Source of the DNA: Devosia sp. Leaf420 | GTDB taxonomy: Bacteria > Pseudomonadota > Alphaproteobacteria > Rhizobiales > Devosiaceae | NCBI RefSeq assembly: GCF_001425445.1 | Contig: NZ_LMQU01000010.1 | Coordinates: forward strand, 565,501 to 629,500 | Length of the DNA stretch: 64,000 nt | Direction: 5' to 3' | Shown here: piece after piece, positions 61,402 to 64,000 of the stretch | How positions within the stretch are numbered: the first letter of the stretch is position 1 | How the letters are laid out: every line of letters starts with the position of its first letter | The notes under the pieces: model-generated | Databases searched by the model: none | The model's input: only the letters and a program-made list of their open reading frames with translations | What the model was told of the DNA's origin: nothing | Made by a program: the position numbers and the translations under genes

Positions 61402-61629
61402 ATGACCGACGATCAGGACATTCGCGAACACGCCAATCTCGAAACGCAACGCACGCGCTCCAACGTCTATGCCTTTCGCAAGGTGAAGTGGGGTGACCCG
61501 CGGCAAGCGTTCAAGGGATCGCGCGGCATGGCCCGGCTACCGGGAAAGCGCTCCGGCTTCCCGGGTTTTTGGACATTTCTGATCTTTGGCGCGCTCGCCG
61601 CCATGGCGATCGCGCTTTTGGTGCTGTGA
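61402..61629 (+). CDS. Small membrane protein
   Basis: A 75-residue protein with one C-terminal membrane helix (GFWTFLIFGALAAMAIALLVL, about 55-75) and a basic, polar N-terminus (REHANLETQRTRSNVYAFRKVKWGDPRQ). No family is recognised. The ATG at 61402 has no clear ribosome-binding sequence. It is divergent from mbfA across the Irr boxes, so it could be iron-regulated, but that is inference only. Confidence 0.6.
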   Translation: MTDDQDIREHANLETQRTRSNVYAFRKVKWGDPRQAFKGSRGMARLPGKRSGFPGFWTFLIFGALAAMAIALLVL

Positions 61630-61690
61630 GGCCGCTTGCCCCTCAGCCGAATTTCACTTCGTGCACAGAGACGAAACAACCACTGACCTC

Positions 61691-61726
61691 CACCTCCCCC
61701 TTGACGGGGGAGGCCGGGAGGGGGTG
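61691..61726. repeat. Intergenic GC-rich repeat unit
   Basis: A palindromic unit rich in CTCCCCC/GGGGGAGG. It matches 39330-39365 at 34 of 36 positions. It lies in the gap between the small membrane protein and the convergent dadA-like gene, and may help terminate both. Confidence 0.7.
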
Positions 61727-61812
61727 CGGGAGCCCGCATGCATGCGCTCCTCCAGCACGTCTACCGCTTAAGAACGAGGTCGGCGCAAAGCGCCGGGTGA
61801 GGGGCCTTGCCC

Positions 61813-63066
61813 CTACCCGTGCAAAAACCGCCCCATCCGGAACGGGTTCACATCTATCGCCGTCGCTTCGCCCGTCATCATCTGCGCCAACAGCTCTCCC
61901 GTCGCCGGCCCGAGCGTAAAGCCGTGATGCGCATGGCCGACCCCGACAAACAACCCCTCATGCTTCGGCGCTTTTGAAATGATCGGCATCATGTCCGGCG
62001 TACAGGGCCGCGCGCCCTTCCAGGGCTGCGGATCGACCCGATCGCCGAGCGGAAAGACTTCTTTGGCCGCCGCTTCCGCCTTGCCGATCTGCACCGGCGT
62101 CGGCAAGGCATCGCGCAGCGCAAATTCTGCCCCAGTCGTCAGCCGAATGCCCTGCGCCATCGGCGCCAGAACATAGCCCACCTCTGCATCGAGCAGCAGA
62201 TGGTCGAGCTTCGCGCCGGGCTGCGGCTTATAATGCATATGGTAACCGCGCTTGACAAAGAGCGGCAGGCGATAGCCCAGGCGATCGAGCACTTCCGGCG
62301 CCCAGGGCCCCAGCGCCACCACGGCTTGTTTTGCCGAATACAGCGTCCCGCCGATCCGGGTCTGCCATGTGTCGCCCGATTGGGTCAGCCCATCGGCCTC
62401 TCCCGAAACAAACGTACCCCCCAGCTTCTGAAATAGCGCAAAATAGCTGGCGACCAGCGCGCCTGGGTCGCGCACCGTCCAGGGATCGGTCCAGTGAATG
62501 CCGCCCACCAGTCCGCCGATCAGGTCCGGCTCCAGCGCCTTCAATCCTGCCCAATCCACCACTTCATGGTGGATATTGAACTTTTCCCGGTCGCCCTCGG
62601 CCTTGGCCGCCTCGCGCTGCAGCTTTTCTGCCGTGCGGAACACCAGATACCAGCCGTCCTTGGAAATCAGCTTCTCCGCCTCCGGCCCAACTTCCTTGAT
62701 CAGCGCCTCATGCGTTTCGATCGAACGGCCGATGAGCGGCGCATAACTCTCCACCACATGCCGATAATGCTCGGGCGAAGAGGCCCACCAATATTTGAGG
62801 AGCGGCGGCGCGATGCGCGGCAGGGCCAGCGGTTCGTAACGCGCGGCGGTCGAGAGGTGCAGCCCCACCTGCATCAGCGTTGTCAAATCGCGGGGAAACG
62901 GATGCGGGCGCACGCCCTCGCGCTGAATGATCCCGGCATTGCCATAAGACGTCTCGCGCCCCGGCTGGTTCTTGTCGACAAGGGTCACGCTGCGACCGCG
63001 CTTCAGGAGATGAATGCCGGTCGCGATGCCGACAATACCGGCTCCGAGGATCAACACGTCTTGCAT
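61813..63066 (-). CDS. D-amino-acid dehydrogenase-like FAD oxidoreductase
   Basis: A 417-residue flavoenzyme of the DadA/glycine-oxidase type (DAO family). The N-terminal VLILGAGIVGIATGIHLLKRGRSVTLVDKN is the Rossmann FAD motif. RETSYGNAGIIQ is the DadA-like segment, and the C-terminal GVGHAHHGFTLGPATGELLAQMM closes the FAD site. It should oxidise D-amino acids or sarcosine-like amines. The ATG at 63066 has AAAGGAG; the reading frame is open far upstream. A LysR gene lies 17 bp upstream on the same strand and may control it. Confidence 0.85.
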   Translation of the reverse strand: MQDVLILGAGIVGIATGIHLLKRGRSVTLVDKNQPGRETSYGNAGIIQREGVRPHPFPRDLTTLMQVGLHLSTAARYEPLALPRIAPPLLKYWWASSPEHYRHVVESYAPLIGRSIETHEALIKEVGPEAEKLISKDGWYLVFRTAEKLQREAAKAEGDREKFNIHHEVVDWAGLKALEPDLIGGLVGGIHWTDPWTVRDPGALVASYFALFQKLGGTFVSGEADGLTQSGDTWQTRIGGTLYSAKQAVVALGPWAPEVLDRLGYRLPLFVKRGYHMHYKPQPGAKLDHLLLDAEVGYVLAPMAQGIRLTTGAEFALRDALPTPVQIGKAEAAAKEVFPLGDRVDPQPWKGARPCTPDMMPIISKAPKHEGLFVGVGHAHHGFTLGPATGELLAQMMTGEATAIDVNPFRMGRFLHG

Positions 63067-63083
63067 TGCGGTCTCCTTTGCCC

Positions 63084-64000
63084 TCAGTGGGCCACTCGAA
63101 CATGGCCTTGCTGCTGGGCCAGATAGCCGCCGACACTGGCCGGCACTTCCTCGTCCAGCCAATCGCGAAACAGTTTCAGTTTTTTCGATTCCCGTCGGCC
63201 TTTTGCCGTGGCGAGATAGTAGCCATGCACACCATCGACCGGTGCCACAAAGGGCCGCACCAGCCGCCCGTCGCATACCGGATCGGCGCTCATCATGTCC
63301 GCCGCCAGCAAAAGCCCCTGGCCCGAAATAGCGGCATCAAAGGCAAGCGACGCGTCGGAATAGACGGGCCCCGAAAGCTTCATATTGGGATCGCAGCCGG
63401 CATGTTTGAGCCACAAAGGCCAATCGAGCATGCTGGTGCGATCGGCGATCACGGGGATTTTTGTCAGGTCCGAAAGATCGGGATGGGCGCGCAAAAGCTC
63501 AGGCGCGCAGACCGGTTGATAGGCGCGCCCGCCGATCAACGTCGTCGTGACGCCCGGCCAGGTGCCGTCGCCAAAGCGAATGCCGCAATCAAGGTCTGGC
63601 CGCGTCAGGTCGAGCATGGCGCCGGTAACGGTCAGCCGCACTTCGAGCCCCGGGTGGCGTAGAGAGAATTTGTTGACCCGACAGATCAGCCAGCGCGAGG
63701 CAAAGACCGATCCCACGGTAACGTTGAGCACGCCCTCATGCGCGCCTGTCAGCGTCGCGAGGCCATCGCGCAACGAGGCAAAGCCGGCTGAAAGCTGCGG
63801 CAGGATTTCAATCAACTCCGGCACCGGCTTCAAACCCTGCGGCGTGCGGGCGAAAAGCTCCATCCCCAGCCGCTCCTCGGCTCGCCGCAAATGCTGGCTA
63901 ACCGCCCCGACCGTCACCCCCAATTCTTCTGCTGCCGGAGCGAGTGCGCCGGCCCGCGCCACGATCTCGATGGCGCGCAGGGCATTGAGCGGGATGGGAA
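63084..64000 (-). CDS. LysR-family regulator (GcvA-like), 5' end cut by window edge
   Basis: About 305 residues are visible; the start codon lies beyond 64000. From the edge the frame reads PIPLNALRAIEIVARAGALAP, followed by AAEELGVTVGAVSQHLRRAEERLGMELFAR, a LysR helix-turn-helix. The internal GTG at 63962 is not the start. The NALRA..A.R start and the DLDCGIRFGDG and WPLWLKHAG segments resemble the GcvA subgroup, which often controls amino-acid or D-amino-acid metabolism. It is in line with the dadA-like gene. Confidence 0.85.
   Translation of the reverse strand, partial: PIPLNALRAIEIVARAGALAPAAEELGVTVGAVSQHLRRAEERLGMELFARTPQGLKPVPELIEILPQLSAGFASLRDGLATLTGAHEGVLNVTVGSVFASRWLICRVNKFSLRHPGLEVRLTVTGAMLDLTRPDLDCGIRFGDGTWPGVTTTLIGGRAYQPVCAPELLRAHPDLSDLTKIPVIADRTSMLDWPLWLKHAGCDPNMKLSGPVYSDASLAFDAAISGQGLLLAADMMSADPVCDGRLVRPFVAPVDGVHGYYLATAKGRRESKKLKLFRDWLDEEVPASVGGYLAQQQGHVRVAH

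Overview
The window is about 64 kb of GC-rich chromosome from an alphaproteobacterium, most likely a member of the Hyphomicrobiales (Rhizobiales) and possibly Devosia-like. The order is inferred from the sequence: an Irr-type Fur regulator next to fabA-fabB, an MbfA iron exporter behind Irr-type operator boxes, an Hsp20-DUF1150 pair, the lptC-lptA-lptB-rpoN-hpf-ptsN block and many short intergenic palindromic repeats. The genus is a guess. I saw no rRNA, tRNA, CRISPR array, transposase or integrase.

Layout. 1-4.3 kb (minus): rpmI-rplT-pheS-ASCH-pheT, with pheT running off the left edge. 4.4-6.6 kb: a small secreted protein, a GT2 glycosyltransferase, and an hsp20-DUF1150 operon with a heat-shock-type promoter and a thermometer-like leader. 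6.6-12.1 kb (minus): rnd-lptC-lptA-lptB-rpoN-hpf-ptsN. 12.2-16.7 kb: metK behind a large palindrome, trmB, an HxlR regulator, a small secreted protein and a GAF-GGDEF-PilZ-like protein. 16.8-22.7 kb (plus): rimP-nusA-ylxR-infB. 22.8-28.4 kb: HAD phosphatase, YcxB-like protein, nucleotide kinase, L,D-transpeptidase, then pnp and rpsO on the minus strand. 28.5-33.5 kb: an HWE-type histidine kinase, miaB and a cluster of tiny membrane proteins. 33.6-36.1 kb: fabB-fabA divergent from irr. 36.3-41.4 kb: an accessory enzyme operon ending in a ribokinase, then truB-rbfA on the minus strand.

41.5-64 kb is more accessory: a 2-hydroxyacid dehydrogenase, an SH3 protein, a FhuF-type reductase, a TadE/TadG pair, a YtrA-type regulator with its ABC transporter, two glycosyltransferases, an orphan self-cleaving tail-fibre-like protein, TetR/VOC, a thioredoxin-reductase-like flavoprotein, trhO, a BrnT/BrnA toxin-antitoxin pair, LysR/GMC oxidoreductase, a membrane LytTR regulator, mbfA, and a dadA-like oxidoreductase with a LysR regulator cut by the right edge.

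How it fits together. Most of the window is core information processing (translation factors, tRNA modification, RNA decay) and envelope biogenesis (Lpt, fatty acid synthesis, L,D-transpeptidase). The usual nusA-infB-rbfA-truB-rpsO-pnp cluster is split, with its second half inverted and interrupted. The best non-coding signals are the RpoH promoter plus ROSE-like hairpins at hsp20, the palindrome before metK, tandem Irr-type boxes before mbfA (with irr itself in the window) and the palindrome in the promoter of the YtrA-type ABC operon. Several convergent genes overlap by exactly four bases at their stop codons. I did not find one large new multi-gene system. The most unusual genes are the ASCH gene inside pheST, the orphan S74-type chaperone protein and the diguanylate cyclase with a degenerate PilZ-like tail.
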